A DNA stretch of 64,000 bases, taken from assembly GCF_048571275.1 (NCBI RefSeq), contig NZ_CP182357.1:992001-1056000 (forward strand), given 5' to 3'. The notes beneath the pieces are model-generated. The model saw only the letters and a list, made by a program, of their open reading frames with translations. It did no database searches and was not told the origin of the DNA. The translations under genes were made by a program, and so were the position numbers. Within the stretch, counting starts at the first letter, position 1; each line of letters starts with the position of its first letter. Below, piece after piece: positions 52,488-62,899 of this stretch. The DNA comes from Marinarcus sediminis (GTDB taxonomy: Bacteria > Campylobacterota > Campylobacteria > Campylobacterales > Arcobacteraceae).

Positions 52488-54059
52488 ATGAAAACAACAT
52501 GGCAAGACCAATTACATCAACTTTTAAATTGTGATTTAAAAACACTTTATCCCTTAGCAAGAAGTATGCAAAGAAAACTCTACTTTTTTGTAGGACCAAC
52601 CAACAGTGGGAAAACCTATCGTGCCATGCAAGAGCTGAAAAGTGCAGATTGCGGGATATATTTAGCTCCCCTAAGACTTTTAGCTCTGGAAGGGTATGAA
52701 ACCCTTAAAAAAGAGGATATTCCTGTCTCTTTGGTTACCGGTGAAGAACAGATATTTAACGAAGATGCCTCTCATGTGTGTTCAACTATTGAGATGATTG
52801 ATTTTAATATGGATGTGGATGTTGCAGTAATTGATGAAATTCAAATGCTTGATGACGTAGATCGAGGGTGGGCTTGGGTCAATGCCATCATTGGAACACC
52901 TGCAAATAAAATTATTATGACAGGAAGTGTCAATGCCTTAGATGCGGTTAAAAAAATTGCTGAATATTTGGGAGAAGAGTTAGAAGTGGTGCGGTTTAAA
53001 CGTAAAAATGAGTTGCAACTTCTGGAACATCAAACCAATTTAAGAGATTTAGAAAAAGGCACAGCCCTTATTGCCTTCAGTAGAAAAGATGTTTTGATGT
53101 ACAAACAAAAACTGCAAAAGTATCACAAAGTATCAGTCATTTATGGAAATTTATCGCCCGAAGTACGTCGTGATGAAGCCAGAAGATTTCGGCACGGAGA
53201 GAGTGATATTTTAATTGCTACAGATGCTATTGCCATGGGATTAAATTTACCTATTAAAACCATTTTGTTTACGACGTGTGAAAAGTTTGATGGGGTATCA
53301 AGACGATTAATCAGTCCTAATGAAATTGTTCAAATAGCAGGTCGTGCAGGCAGATATGGACATCATGAAGAGGGGTTTATTGGAGCAACAAGTAAAAAAA
53401 CATTAGAACACGTGCATGAGTTGTTTAAAATGCCTATTAAAACCATTAAGCCTCCTTTTAAGGTGAAAGCCTCTTCGGATCAAATTGAAGCCATTGCATC
53501 TCACTTACAAACCAAAAGTTTGACCAAAGTGTTAAAATTTTTTGCAGACAATATGTATTTTAGTGGTCCGTTTGTTGCTGCAAATATTGGTTCGATGATT
53601 ACGGCTTCTTTGATTGTGGATGAAAAATTTAATTTGAAATTACAAGACAAATATATGCTTTCACAAGCTCCCATGACTACAAAATCACCTTTGATAAAAC
53701 AAGCGTATGAAGTCTATATTAACTCTGTACTTAAAAACAGAGTAGTACGGTACAAACCCTCAATTACCGTTCCAAAAACAGCAAAAACACAAAAAGATTT
53801 ACTTTTAGTTGAAGATGAAGTAAAAAAGATTTCACTCTATTTGTGGTTGGCATATAAATTGCCTGAACTTTTTCCCGACAGCATTAAAGCGCGAATGACA
53901 AGAGACTCTTTAAATAAATTTATAGAGAATTCTTTAAAAAATAACATTAAATTTGAAAATGAACAGACCCCTTACAATAAAAAAAAGAGTGAATCTCCCA
54001 GAAAATATGGACAGAGTAAAGGGAAAGAGTTTCGTGGGAAAAGACGAAGAGAATCATAA
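52488..54059 (+). CDS. SUV3-like superfamily 2 RNA helicase
   Basis: 523 aa. FVGPTNSGKTYRA (Walker A, GPTNSGKT is SUV3-typical), YLAPLRLLALE, VTGEEQ, VIDEIQMLDD (Walker B, DEIQ) and MTGS occupy domain 1; SVIYGNLSP, LIATDAIAMGLNLPI and QIAGRAGRYG occupy domain 2. SUV3 is known from mitochondria, where it works with a degradosome; bacterial homologues occur but their role is less studied. The basic tail (KGKEFRGKRRRES) probably binds RNA. Confidence 0.88.
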   Translation: MKTTWQDQLHQLLNCDLKTLYPLARSMQRKLYFFVGPTNSGKTYRAMQELKSADCGIYLAPLRLLALEGYETLKKEDIPVSLVTGEEQIFNEDASHVCSTIEMIDFNMDVDVAVIDEIQMLDDVDRGWAWVNAIIGTPANKIIMTGSVNALDAVKKIAEYLGEELEVVRFKRKNELQLLEHQTNLRDLEKGTALIAFSRKDVLMYKQKLQKYHKVSVIYGNLSPEVRRDEARRFRHGESDILIATDAIAMGLNLPIKTILFTTCEKFDGVSRRLISPNEIVQIAGRAGRYGHHEEGFIGATSKKTLEHVHELFKMPIKTIKPPFKVKASSDQIEAIASHLQTKSLTKVLKFFADNMYFSGPFVAANIGSMITASLIVDEKFNLKLQDKYMLSQAPMTTKSPLIKQAYEVYINSVLKNRVVRYKPSITVPKTAKTQKDLLLVEDEVKKISLYLWLAYKLPELFPDSIKARMTRDSLNKFIENSLKNNIKFENEQTPYNKKKSESPRKYGQSKGKEFRGKRRRES

Positions 54060-54111
54060 ATTTAATTGACAATTTGGTATACTAAAGCCCTATGTATGTC
54101 AAGGAATGTGA

Positions 54112-56067
54112 ATGTTGCGCTTTATAAAATCAAAAGATAAATCAAAACTGCTTTTTCAAGAGTTAGTCAAAGAGTTAAATAAAAATACATTTGATGAAAA
54201 AAAAGTACTTAAACTTCTTAAACCTGATATAAACATCAATGAATTGGATGAAAAGGGTCGAAATATTCTTTTTGATTTATCCAAAAAAAGAAAAATTGAA
54301 GCCATTAAACTGCTGTTAAAACATGGACTTGATATCAATATTGAAGACAATTTTGGCAAAACCGTTTTAAATGAAGCCATCAATCAAGGCGATGGGATAA
54401 TGATTCGTTTTTTGCTTGAACATGGGGTCAGTATTAATCATGTCAATAAATCTTACCGAACGGTTTGTCATGATGTTGCACTTGAAGCCAAAGAGAAAAT
54501 TTTTAAAATTTTGATGATAAAAGATCCCGATTTAACGCTTCCTGACGCCTACGAACGAACGGCACTCTTTGACGCGGTAGAGGGTGGGAGTATTGAGATT
54601 CTAAAAGAGATTGTTAATAATATTCCCGAAGAAGAGATCAATAAAACAGACATAAATGGACAAACAGCGCTTTTTAATGCAGTTTTAAAAGAGGACTCAA
54701 GCATTGCTCGATTTTTAATTAATTATGGAACAGATGTCAATATTGTGGATAAGAACAGACAAAATGTACTTTTTAATGCGGTTATTTTAGGAGTAGATAA
54801 TCTTGAACTTATTGAGTTACTCATTAAAAAAGGGATTAATTTAGATCAACAAGACACATTGGGTCTTACCATTGTTGATGAAATTTTAAAGTTATTGAGT
54901 TTTATCAAAAATCCTACAGAAGATTTAACGAGTAAATATCGATTTGTCAATCAAGAACGAAATTATTTGAAACTCACTTCTGTTCTTATGGAGTATGATT
55001 TACCTTTAAACAGACCCAACAAAGAGGGGAAAACACTTCTTTACAGAGAAGTTGAAAACAGAAATTATGAAGCACTTGATTTTCTTTTATCTGCAGGTGC
55101 AAATATTAATATGCCTGATATTAACGGACGAACGGTTCTTTTTGATGCGATTTATGATGGTTTAGAAAATATCAATATGATTGAGTATCTCATTGACAAG
55201 GGTGCAAATATTGATCACGAAGATTATGAAGAGAGAACCATCATTGATGAGTTGGTTGAAATCATTTTAATTCAACAAAATGGAAAAGAAAAGCGTTCAA
55301 GAAAACATTTGGATATTAAAAAAGACGCCGATTATCTGGGACTTTTAAAACGATTATTGAGCAACAAACCCAAAATAAATCGACAAAAGAGCAATGGGCG
55401 AACCATTATTTTTGATTTGGTCAATTATAAAAACTTTGAACTTTTGAAACTCTTTTTAAACAGTGATTTGGATGCCAATATTGAAGACAATGAGTTGAAA
55501 ACTCCTATGAGTATGATGATTGAAGATGGTTTGAAATTAAAAAATCCCAAAGAGAGAGAACAGTTTTTTGAACGATTGACATTCCTTTTAAAATACCGAA
55601 CCAATGTCAATGCCATTGATAAAGAAGGGCGTACGGTTTTACATAAAGCCGTTATTGCGGATGATTTAGAAGTGGTTGAAAAGCTTATCTCTTCAAAAAA
55701 ATTGGATTTTAATATCAAAGACAAACAAGGAAGAACCGCACTGCATCATACGCAATGGAAAGGCAATGTCAAAATGGCACGCTTATTAATTGCCTCTGGA
55801 GCCAATCCCAATGAGCCTGATGGAGCAGGGTACACTCTTTTGAATTATGCTGCAATTTTAGGTCACACAAAATTGGTACAGTTATTAATATCTTATGGTG
55901 TCTTAATGTATAATAAAAATAAGAAAAGTCCATCCGTGACAAAAGTTTTTTTAGAAAAAGAGGAGAACTTGGATAAGTTACTTCAAGGAAATATCACAGA
56001 CATGAATATGAGAAATGCCATTATTCAAGTCATTGACAATTTAAAAAAAGAGATACACAGCGTATAA
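54112..56067 (+). CDS. Ankyrin-repeat protein
   Basis: 651 aa built almost wholly of ankyrin repeats, with repeated phrases such as DEKGRNILFDLSKK, INGQTALFNAV, DINGRTVLFDAI, EGRTVLHKAV and QGRTALHHTQ spaced by about 33 residues (with longer insertions near 260-300 and 370-400). There is no signal peptide or membrane helix. Such proteins are protein-binding scaffolds; no partner is visible here. ATG start with AAGGA upstream. Confidence 0.87.
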   Translation: MLRFIKSKDKSKLLFQELVKELNKNTFDEKKVLKLLKPDININELDEKGRNILFDLSKKRKIEAIKLLLKHGLDINIEDNFGKTVLNEAINQGDGIMIRFLLEHGVSINHVNKSYRTVCHDVALEAKEKIFKILMIKDPDLTLPDAYERTALFDAVEGGSIEILKEIVNNIPEEEINKTDINGQTALFNAVLKEDSSIARFLINYGTDVNIVDKNRQNVLFNAVILGVDNLELIELLIKKGINLDQQDTLGLTIVDEILKLLSFIKNPTEDLTSKYRFVNQERNYLKLTSVLMEYDLPLNRPNKEGKTLLYREVENRNYEALDFLLSAGANINMPDINGRTVLFDAIYDGLENINMIEYLIDKGANIDHEDYEERTIIDELVEIILIQQNGKEKRSRKHLDIKKDADYLGLLKRLLSNKPKINRQKSNGRTIIFDLVNYKNFELLKLFLNSDLDANIEDNELKTPMSMMIEDGLKLKNPKEREQFFERLTFLLKYRTNVNAIDKEGRTVLHKAVIADDLEVVEKLISSKKLDFNIKDKQGRTALHHTQWKGNVKMARLLIASGANPNEPDGAGYTLLNYAAILGHTKLVQLLISYGVLMYNKNKKSPSVTKVFLEKEENLDKLLQGNITDMNMRNAIIQVIDNLKKEIHSV

Positions 56068-56078
56068 ATAGGAAATAT

Positions 56079-57395
56079 ATGAAAAAAAATTTATCAATTA
56101 TTATTTTAGCAGCAGGTGCGGGTACGAGAATGAAATCAAGTTTACCAAAGGTTTTGCATAAAATCTCAGGTAAACCGATGTTATATTATTCTATTTTGGA
56201 ATCACTTAAATTAAGTGATGATGTAACAGTTGTTTTATATCATCAAGCTTCATTGGTACAAAAAAGCATGGAGAGTTATTTCAAAGAGGAAGTCGATACT
56301 GGCAAAATAACATTTGTCATTCAAGACCATAAAAACTATCCCGGTACTGGTGGTGCAGTTATGGGAATTACACCCAAACATGAAAAAACGTTGGTGCTAA
56401 ATGCCGATATGCCTCTTATACAAGCCTCTGAATTGGAGAAATTTGAAAGTGATGCCGTTATTGTTATGTCGGTGTTAGAACTGGAAAGTGCAGATGGATA
56501 TGGAAGAGTGGTGATTGAAAATGGCAGTGTAGTGAAAATTGTTGAACAAAAAGATGCTTCAGAAAGTGAACTTTCTATTTGTACAGCCAATGCAGGCATT
56601 TACCAATTTGAGACTCAATTTTTACTTCAAAATTTACCCAAACTCAACAATAATAATGCTCAAAAAGAGTATTACATTACCGATTTGGTTGAAATGGCAA
56701 TAAATGCCAATTTGAGTTTAAAACCTTTAATCGTCAGTGAAGAGAACTTCAAAGGGGTTAACTCAAAAGTGGAGCTTTCACAAGCAGAAGTGATTCATCA
56801 AAACAGAATCAAACATGAGTTTTTAAAAGCAGGTGTTATCATGCGACTGCCCGATACCATTTATATTGAACATGGCGTAGAAATTGAAGGAGAGTCTGTT
56901 TTAGAAAATGGAGTTACTCTGTTGGAAAATGCAAAAATCATCAATTCGCACATTAAAACCAACTCCATGGTTCAAGACTCTGTTATAGAAAACTCCGATG
57001 TGGGACCCATGGCCAGAATTCGACCAGGAAGTTATTTGAAAAATACCCATATTGGTAATTTTGTTGAAACAAAAAAAGCCCATTTAACAGGTGTTAAAGC
57101 GGGACATTTAAGCTATTTGGGTGATTGTGAAATCAATGAAGGTACCAATATTGGGTGTGGAACCATTACGTGTAATTATGATGGAATCAATAAACATAAA
57201 ACCATCATTGGCAAAAACGTCTTTGTAGGAAGCGACACACAACTTGTAGCGCCTGTAACGATTGAAGACGATGTTTTAATTGCAGCGGGAAGTACCATTA
57301 CAAGAAATGTCCATAAAGGTTCATTGGCAATTACCCGAGCACCTTTAAAGATTATAGCCGGTTATTTTTATAAATTTTTTGGGAAAAAACAATGA
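56079..57395 (+). CDS. glmU: Bifunctional UDP-GlcNAc pyrophosphorylase/GlcN-1-P acetyltransferase
   Basis: Makes UDP-GlcNAc, the common precursor of peptidoglycan, LOS and the NeuC reaction upstream in this window. 438 aa. The N-terminal uridylyltransferase has LAAGAGTRMKSSLPKVLHK and GTGGAVMG; the left-handed beta-helix acetyltransferase has RIRPGSYLKN, GNFVETKKA and NYDGINKHKTIIG. It overlaps coaBC by 4 bases. Confidence 0.96.
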   Translation: MKKNLSIIILAAGAGTRMKSSLPKVLHKISGKPMLYYSILESLKLSDDVTVVLYHQASLVQKSMESYFKEEVDTGKITFVIQDHKNYPGTGGAVMGITPKHEKTLVLNADMPLIQASELEKFESDAVIVMSVLELESADGYGRVVIENGSVVKIVEQKDASESELSICTANAGIYQFETQFLLQNLPKLNNNNAQKEYYITDLVEMAINANLSLKPLIVSEENFKGVNSKVELSQAEVIHQNRIKHEFLKAGVIMRLPDTIYIEHGVEIEGESVLENGVTLLENAKIINSHIKTNSMVQDSVIENSDVGPMARIRPGSYLKNTHIGNFVETKKAHLTGVKAGHLSYLGDCEINEGTNIGCGTITCNYDGINKHKTIIGKNVFVGSDTQLVAPVTIEDDVLIAAGSTITRNVHKGSLAITRAPLKIIAGYFYKFFGKKQ

Positions 57396-58684
57396 GTTTT
57401 GAAGCTTCAAACGAACTTTTAAAAAATAAAAATATTCTCGTAGGTGTTACGGGGTCTATTGCTGTATATAAAACTTTGGAGTTAATTCGACTGTATATTA
57501 AAGCGGGTGCCAATGTTAAAGTGATCATGACAAGTGCTGCAAAAAAGTTTGTGACTCCTTTGACCTTTGAAACCATTTCTCAAAGTCTCATTTTGGATGA
57601 AAACTCTGAATCTTGGGATAAACACAGTGTGTATAATCATATTGCCATTGGAAAATGGGCCGATATTTTTGTCATAGCACCGGCAAGTGCAAATACCATC
57701 AATAAACTCTCTCATGGAATTGCCGATAATTTACTCACTCAAACAGCCCTTGCTTACCCACGCAGAAAACTGCTTTGTCCTGCTGCAAATACCAATATGC
57801 TCGCCAACCCAATTACGCAGGCAAGTTTGAAAATGCTTAAATTGTGCAATTATATCATGGTTGAACCCATTTCAAAAGAGTTGGCTTGCAGAGATGTTGG
57901 AAGTGGTGCCATGAGTGAGGTGGAAGATATTTTCTTTGCAACAGCACGTGAGCTTTTAAGTGAAGAGTATTGGAGTGAAAGAAGAGTAGTTTTAAGTGGA
58001 GGCGGAACAGTAGAAAAAATTGACGATGTTCGATATTTGAGCAATTTCTCTTCGGGTAAAATGGCTTCAAATTTAGCCTTGGCTCTCTATTTAAAAGGGG
58101 CTGATGTCTGTTTGGTAACAACCAGAGGTCATGAAGATTTACCCAAAGCCATTCATACTATTGTGGTGCAATCAAGCAGTGAAATGTATGAGTATTTAGA
58201 AGATGCCATTCGAGTAGCAAAAAAAGGGAAAATGAGTTCAACCACACTTATGGATGATTCAAATCCTACCTTGATTCAAAAAAAGCCGTACTTGTTTATG
58301 GTAGCAGCTGTAAGTGATTATTTGCCTGCCTTTGCCCAAGAAGGAAAACTTAAAAAAGAGTTATTGGGGGCATCTTGGAGTTTGGAACTCAAACAAAACA
58401 TGGATATTTTGCACTCTTTAAATAAGCAAGAGATTATTTCTATTGGCTTTAAAGCGGAAACCGACGAAGTGGTTGCTCAAGAGAATGCACAAAAAATGTT
58501 GAATAAAAAAGAGTTAGATGGGGTTTGTTTGAATGTAATCAATGAAGAGAATCATTTTGGCTCTTCACACAATACGATTGAACTGTTTTTAAAAAATCAA
58601 AAAGAGTCCACTCTCATAAGCGGCGATAAACTCTCATTGTCATTACACCTTTTAGACTCTTTACAAAGTAAATTCAATGATTGA
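57392..58684 (+). CDS. coaBC: Phosphopantothenoylcysteine decarboxylase/synthetase
   Basis: Bifunctional coenzyme A enzyme of 430 aa. CoaC half: GVTGSIAVYKTLELI, the histidine in YNHIAIGKWAD, PAANTNMLANP (PxMNxxM equivalent) and the cysteine in ACRDVGSGAMSE. CoaB half: SGGGTVEKIDDVRYLSNFSSGKMA and the lysine-rich GKLKKEL. It has a 4-base overlap with glmU and an 8-base overlap with uppS. Confidence 0.96.
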   Translation: MSFEASNELLKNKNILVGVTGSIAVYKTLELIRLYIKAGANVKVIMTSAAKKFVTPLTFETISQSLILDENSESWDKHSVYNHIAIGKWADIFVIAPASANTINKLSHGIADNLLTQTALAYPRRKLLCPAANTNMLANPITQASLKMLKLCNYIMVEPISKELACRDVGSGAMSEVEDIFFATARELLSEEYWSERRVVLSGGGTVEKIDDVRYLSNFSSGKMASNLALALYLKGADVCLVTTRGHEDLPKAIHTIVVQSSSEMYEYLEDAIRVAKKGKMSSTTLMDDSNPTLIQKKPYLFMVAAVSDYLPAFAQEGKLKKELLGASWSLELKQNMDILHSLNKQEIISIGFKAETDEVVAQENAQKMLNKKELDGVCLNVINEENHFGSSHNTIELFLKNQKESTLISGDKLSLSLHLLDSLQSKFND

Positions 58685-59366
58685 TGCACTGCCATTTCCA
58701 CAGCATATTGCCATTATTATGGATGGCAATGGACGGTGGGCAAAAGAGCGTGATTTAAAACGAACAGCGGGACACGAAGAGGGGGCAAAAGTGGTTCGTG
58801 AAATCACCATTCATGCCAATAACATTGGGTTGAAATATTTGACGTTGTATGCTTTTTCGACAGAAAACTGGAGTCGGCCAAAGTTAGAAGTTGAATTTTT
58901 AATGAAACTTTTAGAACGCCATTTAAAAGATGAATTGCCCATGTATTTAGAAAACAATGTTCGTTTTAAAGCCATTGGAGATTTATCAAAATTTTCAAAA
59001 AGTCTACAAAAAACCATTAAAGAAACCACGCAAAAAACCCTGCATTGCAGTGGCTTAACACAAGTGTTGGCGTTAAACTATGGCAGTCGTGATGAGATGA
59101 CGCGTGCGGTACAAGCCGTTGTTCAAAAGGGTATGGAAATAACCCAAGAGAGCATTGCTCAAAACTTAGATACCCAAGGTATGCCCGATGTAGATATTTT
59201 AGTGCGGACCAGCGGGGAAGTGAGAATCTCAAATTTTCTTTTATGGCAATGTGCCTACGCAGAGATGTTTTTTGTACAAAAATTTTGGCCCGATTTCTCA
59301 AAATATGATTTGGATGATATTATAGACGATTTTACAAAAAGGGAAAGACGATTTGGCGGCATATAG
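58677..59366 (+). CDS. uppS: Undecaprenyl diphosphate synthase
   Basis: Makes C55-PP, the lipid carrier for peptidoglycan and surface glycans. 229 aa. HIAIIMDGNGRWAKER (catalytic Asp) at the start, FSTENWSRP, then DILVRTSGEVRISNFLLWQCAYAEMFF. SGExRxSNFLLWQ is a family signature (normally SGExRLSNFLLWQ; isoleucine replaces leucine). It overlaps both neighbours. Confidence 0.95.
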   Translation: MIDALPFPQHIAIIMDGNGRWAKERDLKRTAGHEEGAKVVREITIHANNIGLKYLTLYAFSTENWSRPKLEVEFLMKLLERHLKDELPMYLENNVRFKAIGDLSKFSKSLQKTIKETTQKTLHCSGLTQVLALNYGSRDEMTRAVQAVVQKGMEITQESIAQNLDTQGMPDVDILVRTSGEVRISNFLLWQCAYAEMFFVQKFWPDFSKYDLDDIIDDFTKRERRFGGI

Positions 59367-60123
59367 TGTAGAGGTTTTCCTGTTTATTACAGGGGTATGT
59401 TTTGGCTCATTTATTAATGTATTAATTATCAGATTGCCTTTACATAACTCCATTATTACCCCTTCTTGTTGTCCCACATGCAAAAAAGCGTTAAAGTGGT
59501 ATCACAATATTCCTATTTTTTCTTATATCGCTTTGCAAGGCAAATGTGCCTATTGTCAAACAGCCATCGATAAACAATATATTATGGTGGAACTTATCGC
59601 GGGAGTTTTAACTCTATTGCTGTTTCAAAAATTGCATTTCAGTTCGGATTTTTTTGTAGTTTTGGCTCTTTTTTATCTCTTATTGACACTCTCCTTGATA
59701 GACTTAAAATATAAAGCTGTTCCCGATTATCTCTTACTCATTGCGCTTGTTTTGGTTTTTTTTGTGGGAGAGTGGAGCTTTTTAGAGCAATTAAAAAATG
59801 CCACTGTTTTTGCAGGGGGCTTTGCTTTGTTATCGTTTGTGGTAACATTTTATATTCAAAACATCAAATCACGACTTTTAAACGATGAAACGTTAACAAA
59901 ACAAACAGCTTTAGGTGAGGGTGATATTCCTATTGTGGCAATCATTGCTGCACTGGTTGGAATAAAAGCAGGTTTGGTGGCTATATTTTTAGCAGCACTT
60001 TTTGCTATAATGCCAGCGGTGTATAACAGTTGGGTTAAAAAAGAGAACGAAACCCCTTTTATCCCCTTCTTAACACTGGGCTTAGCCATCGAATATATTT
60101 TCTCATTATCAAAAGGGTTTTAG
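59353..60123 (+). CDS. Prepilin peptidase (type IV)
   Basis: Membrane aspartic protease of 256 aa, probably with prepilin N-methyltransferase activity too. FGSFINVLIIRLP, the CPTC ... CAYC zinc set (Cys pairs at about 36-39 and 61-64), and the two catalytic Asp sites SLIDLKYKAVPD and LGEGDIPI. It starts with TTG inside the uppS end, consistent with translational coupling. It implies type IV pili or a related pseudopilus elsewhere in the genome. Confidence 0.88.
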   Translation: MAAYSVEVFLFITGVCFGSFINVLIIRLPLHNSIITPSCCPTCKKALKWYHNIPIFSYIALQGKCAYCQTAIDKQYIMVELIAGVLTLLLFQKLHFSSDFFVVLALFYLLLTLSLIDLKYKAVPDYLLLIALVLVFFVGEWSFLEQLKNATVFAGGFALLSFVVTFYIQNIKSRLLNDETLTKQTALGEGDIPIVAIIAALVGIKAGLVAIFLAALFAIMPAVYNSWVKKENETPFIPFLTLGLAIEYIFSLSKGF

Positions 60124-61140
60124 TTGAAATTAAATCAATATATTTTTTCACAATTGTCATTGTCATTTTTCCCCATCTTTTTTGGGCTTTTTTTTATCAC
60201 ATCAATTATATTTTTAGTGAAAATTGCTGCTTTGACGTCAGTGATTACGATTAATGTATTAGAACTGTTTATGCTCTATTCGTATACCATTCCCAATATT
60301 TTATTTTATACCTTGCCCATTGCTTATTTTATTGCATTGGTGATTTCATTGTCAAAACTTTCAAGTGAGTATGAACTTATTGTGATTACCTCTTTTGGCT
60401 TAAATCCTTTGAAAATATTAAAAATATTTTTACCCATGACACTGCTTTTAAGTGTGGCACTTGTTGTTGTCTCTGTGGGGTTAATTCCAAAAACAAAATT
60501 TTTGACCAATCAAATGTTGAGTGTTAAGAAGAAAGAGGCAAATTTTAACATCAAATCTTCAGAGTTTGGACAAAAATTTGGCGATTGGATGATATATATT
60601 ACCGATAAAAATGAGAAAACCTATTCCGATGTCAAACTCTTTAAAACTGAAAATTTTACGGATCAATTTATTGTTTCTAAAAATGCTGTGTTGCGTAACA
60701 GTGATGGGGAATTGACTTTTACGCTTAATGAGGGGAAACTCTTTTATATTAATCCCAAAGAGCTCAATCAAATTAATTTTGAAACAATGTTGATTGGTGA
60801 TTCTATTGCCAACAACTCATCTGAAGTTTTCACAACCCCTTTTGAGTATTGGGCTACCAAATTGAGTCTGAATCAAACGACAGATAAATTTGTTTTTTTT
60901 ATTCTTGTTTCGATATTTCCTTTGGTCTCTCTTTTTTTAGTCATTGCATTTGGGTATTTTAACCCCCGATATGAGAAAAACAGAAGCTTACCGTATGCCA
61001 TTGTATTTGTGGTTTTATACTATTTTCTTGCCGATTACAGCTCAAAACACTTTTATTATGTGGCGTTGTACACGATACCTTTTCTTTGGTCAGCTCTTTG
61101 TTATTATGTCTATATGAAAAAGATTAAACAAGTTTATTGA
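60124..61140 (+). CDS. LptF/LptG-family permease
   Basis: 338 aa. YjgP/YjgQ-type membrane protein, part of the LPS export ABC transporter (LptB2FG). Several N-terminal helices (FFPIFFGLFFITSIIFLV, LIVITSFGLNPLKIL), a periplasmic beta-jellyroll-like middle (about 135-255) and three C-terminal helices. TTG start with AAAAGGG upstream. F or G cannot be told apart here. Confidence 0.86.
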   Translation: MKLNQYIFSQLSLSFFPIFFGLFFITSIIFLVKIAALTSVITINVLELFMLYSYTIPNILFYTLPIAYFIALVISLSKLSSEYELIVITSFGLNPLKILKIFLPMTLLLSVALVVVSVGLIPKTKFLTNQMLSVKKKEANFNIKSSEFGQKFGDWMIYITDKNEKTYSDVKLFKTENFTDQFIVSKNAVLRNSDGELTFTLNEGKLFYINPKELNQINFETMLIGDSIANNSSEVFTTPFEYWATKLSLNQTTDKFVFFILVSIFPLVSLFLVIAFGYFNPRYEKNRSLPYAIVFVVLYYFLADYSSKHFYYVALYTIPFLWSALCYYVYMKKIKQVY

Positions 61141-61143
61141 TTC

Positions 61144-61866
61144 ATGAATGTAAAAGTAACCATTTCGTATGACGGTTTTGAGTACAGTGGTTCTCAAAGA
61201 CAACCCGAAAAAACATCGGTTGAAGACAAATTATTGGAAGCTTTTTCACGCTTAAATGTGGAAGCAAATATTATTTTAAGTGGAAGAACAGACAAAGGGG
61301 TACACGCTTCAGGACAAGTTTTTAGTGTGAAACTTCCTCAGCACTTTACCAATTTAGACAGATTCAAAGAGCTTTTAAATCATCAACTCCCATTAAGTAT
61401 TCGTGCTTTAAAAGTCGAAAGCGTTGATGAGAGTTTTCATGCCAGATTCAGTGCCAAAAAGAGAGTTTATCGATATTTTATTACTCAAAATCCCACCACT
61501 CCTTTTAATGCACGATATGTAACGCATGTAAAACACATTGATGAAAAAAAAATCAAAGAGGCCATCAAACTTTTTGTTGGCGTGCACGATTTTGAATATT
61601 TTCATAAACTTGGCAGTGATAAAATCAATTTTGAAAAAGAGATTTTTGAAGCGAAATTTTATGCCTATAAAGATATGCATGTGTTTAAATTTAAAGCCAA
61701 CTCTTATTTGCGTACACAAATTCGGTTGATGGTGGGATTCTTGTTGAAAATATCTGAAGGCAAATTGAGTATGGAAGATTTACAAGCACAACTCAACAAG
61801 GAGAAAAAAGTTTTTTATACCCCTGTTGATGGCTTTGGTTTGTATTTGGCAAAAATTATATATTAA
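61144..61866 (+). CDS. truA: tRNA pseudouridine synthase A
   Basis: 240 aa; makes pseudouridine at 38-40 of tRNA anticodon arms. Active-site Asp in LSGRTDKGVHASGQV, SFHARFSAKKRVYRYFI and RTQIRLMVGFLL are signatures. It is the last gene of the run from glmU; its stop overlaps the convergent TAXI gene by 4 bases. Confidence 0.95.
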   Translation: MNVKVTISYDGFEYSGSQRQPEKTSVEDKLLEAFSRLNVEANIILSGRTDKGVHASGQVFSVKLPQHFTNLDRFKELLNHQLPLSIRALKVESVDESFHARFSAKKRVYRYFITQNPTTPFNARYVTHVKHIDEKKIKEAIKLFVGVHDFEYFHKLGSDKINFEKEIFEAKFYAYKDMHVFKFKANSYLRTQIRLMVGFLLKISEGKLSMEDLQAQLNKEKKVFYTPVDGFGLYLAKIIY

Positions 61867-62792
61867 AGCAGTTTTGCCTCTTTGTAGTATTTTTTTGCTC
61901 CATTGTGTAAAGGGATCAGTAAGCCTTCAAGAAGCGATTTTTTGGTAATGTTTTTATATGCTGGATGAAGCTTTTTGAACTCATCAAAGTTTCTTAATAC
62001 TGATTTTACAACCAAATAAACTACATCATTACTCATATCTTCTGTGGTAACTAAAAGCGTTTTGAGACCAAATGAAGATATGGCTTTGTCATTGCCTTTA
62101 TAAATATTTGCAGGAATGAATCCTTTGACATAATCTCTGTTTTCTGCAATAAAAGTATTGATACTTTTGTCATCAAAGGCAATGAGTTTTACGTCCATTG
62201 CATTGGCGATGTTGGTGATATTCGCAGTGGGATGACCTACCATATAAAAATAGCCATCAATGAGATTATTATTTAAGGCATTTTGTATGTGGGACATTTT
62301 GATTGAATTTTGTTCTTGACGTTTTGGAAGAGGAAGATTAAGCTCTTTAAAAAGGGTTGTAACGGTTTCTTCTGTTCCACTTTTTTCTTCACCTATAAAT
62401 ATTTTTTTACCTTTTAATTCATGGATTGAGTGGATGTTGGACTCTTTTTTAACAATAAAGGTTAAGAGTTCAGGATAGATTGCCATGACAGCTTTGAGTG
62501 ATGTAAACTCTTTATCGTGATACTTTTTAGCAATATTACTCTGTACAAGAATAAATTGTGCTTTTTTTTGTTTAAGTTTTTCTATGTTATCAATTGAACC
62601 GTTTGTCTGTTCATTGACAAACGTAATTTTTGTACTTTTTTGGTATTTGTTGACCATTCTTGCAATGGCTCCACCTGTTGGATAATAGTTCCCAGTAATT
62701 GATCCTGTGGCAATTTTATAAATTTCTTGAGCATAAATGGGTGTTGAGAAAAGTGTCAAAAACAGACAAAAGTTAAAGATCTTTTTTAACAT
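61863..62792 (-). CDS. TAXI-family TRAP transporter solute-binding protein
   Basis: 309 aa. An N-terminal signal peptide (FCLFLTLFSTPIYA-QE) and the TAXI motif region TGSITGNYYPTGGAIARM identify a periplasmic binding protein of the TRAP-TAXI class; the later GLKTLLVTTEDMSNDVVY segment agrees. No TRAP membrane subunits adjoin within the window, so the partner is elsewhere or the protein is an orphan. The ligand is unknown. AAAGGATAT lies before the ATG. Confidence 0.86.
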   Translation of the reverse strand: MLKKIFNFCLFLTLFSTPIYAQEIYKIATGSITGNYYPTGGAIARMVNKYQKSTKITFVNEQTNGSIDNIEKLKQKKAQFILVQSNIAKKYHDKEFTSLKAVMAIYPELLTFIVKKESNIHSIHELKGKKIFIGEEKSGTEETVTTLFKELNLPLPKRQEQNSIKMSHIQNALNNNLIDGYFYMVGHPTANITNIANAMDVKLIAFDDKSINTFIAENRDYVKGFIPANIYKGNDKAISSFGLKTLLVTTEDMSNDVVYLVVKSVLRNFDEFKKLHPAYKNITKKSLLEGLLIPLHNGAKKYYKEAKLL

Positions 62793-62899
62793 GGATATCC
62801 TTTAGATAATATTGTTTAAAGTAACATAGTTCAGGTTTAATGACACTTAAAAATGGCATTAAATAATTAAAAATATTATTCCATTTTCTCTTAACGCAA

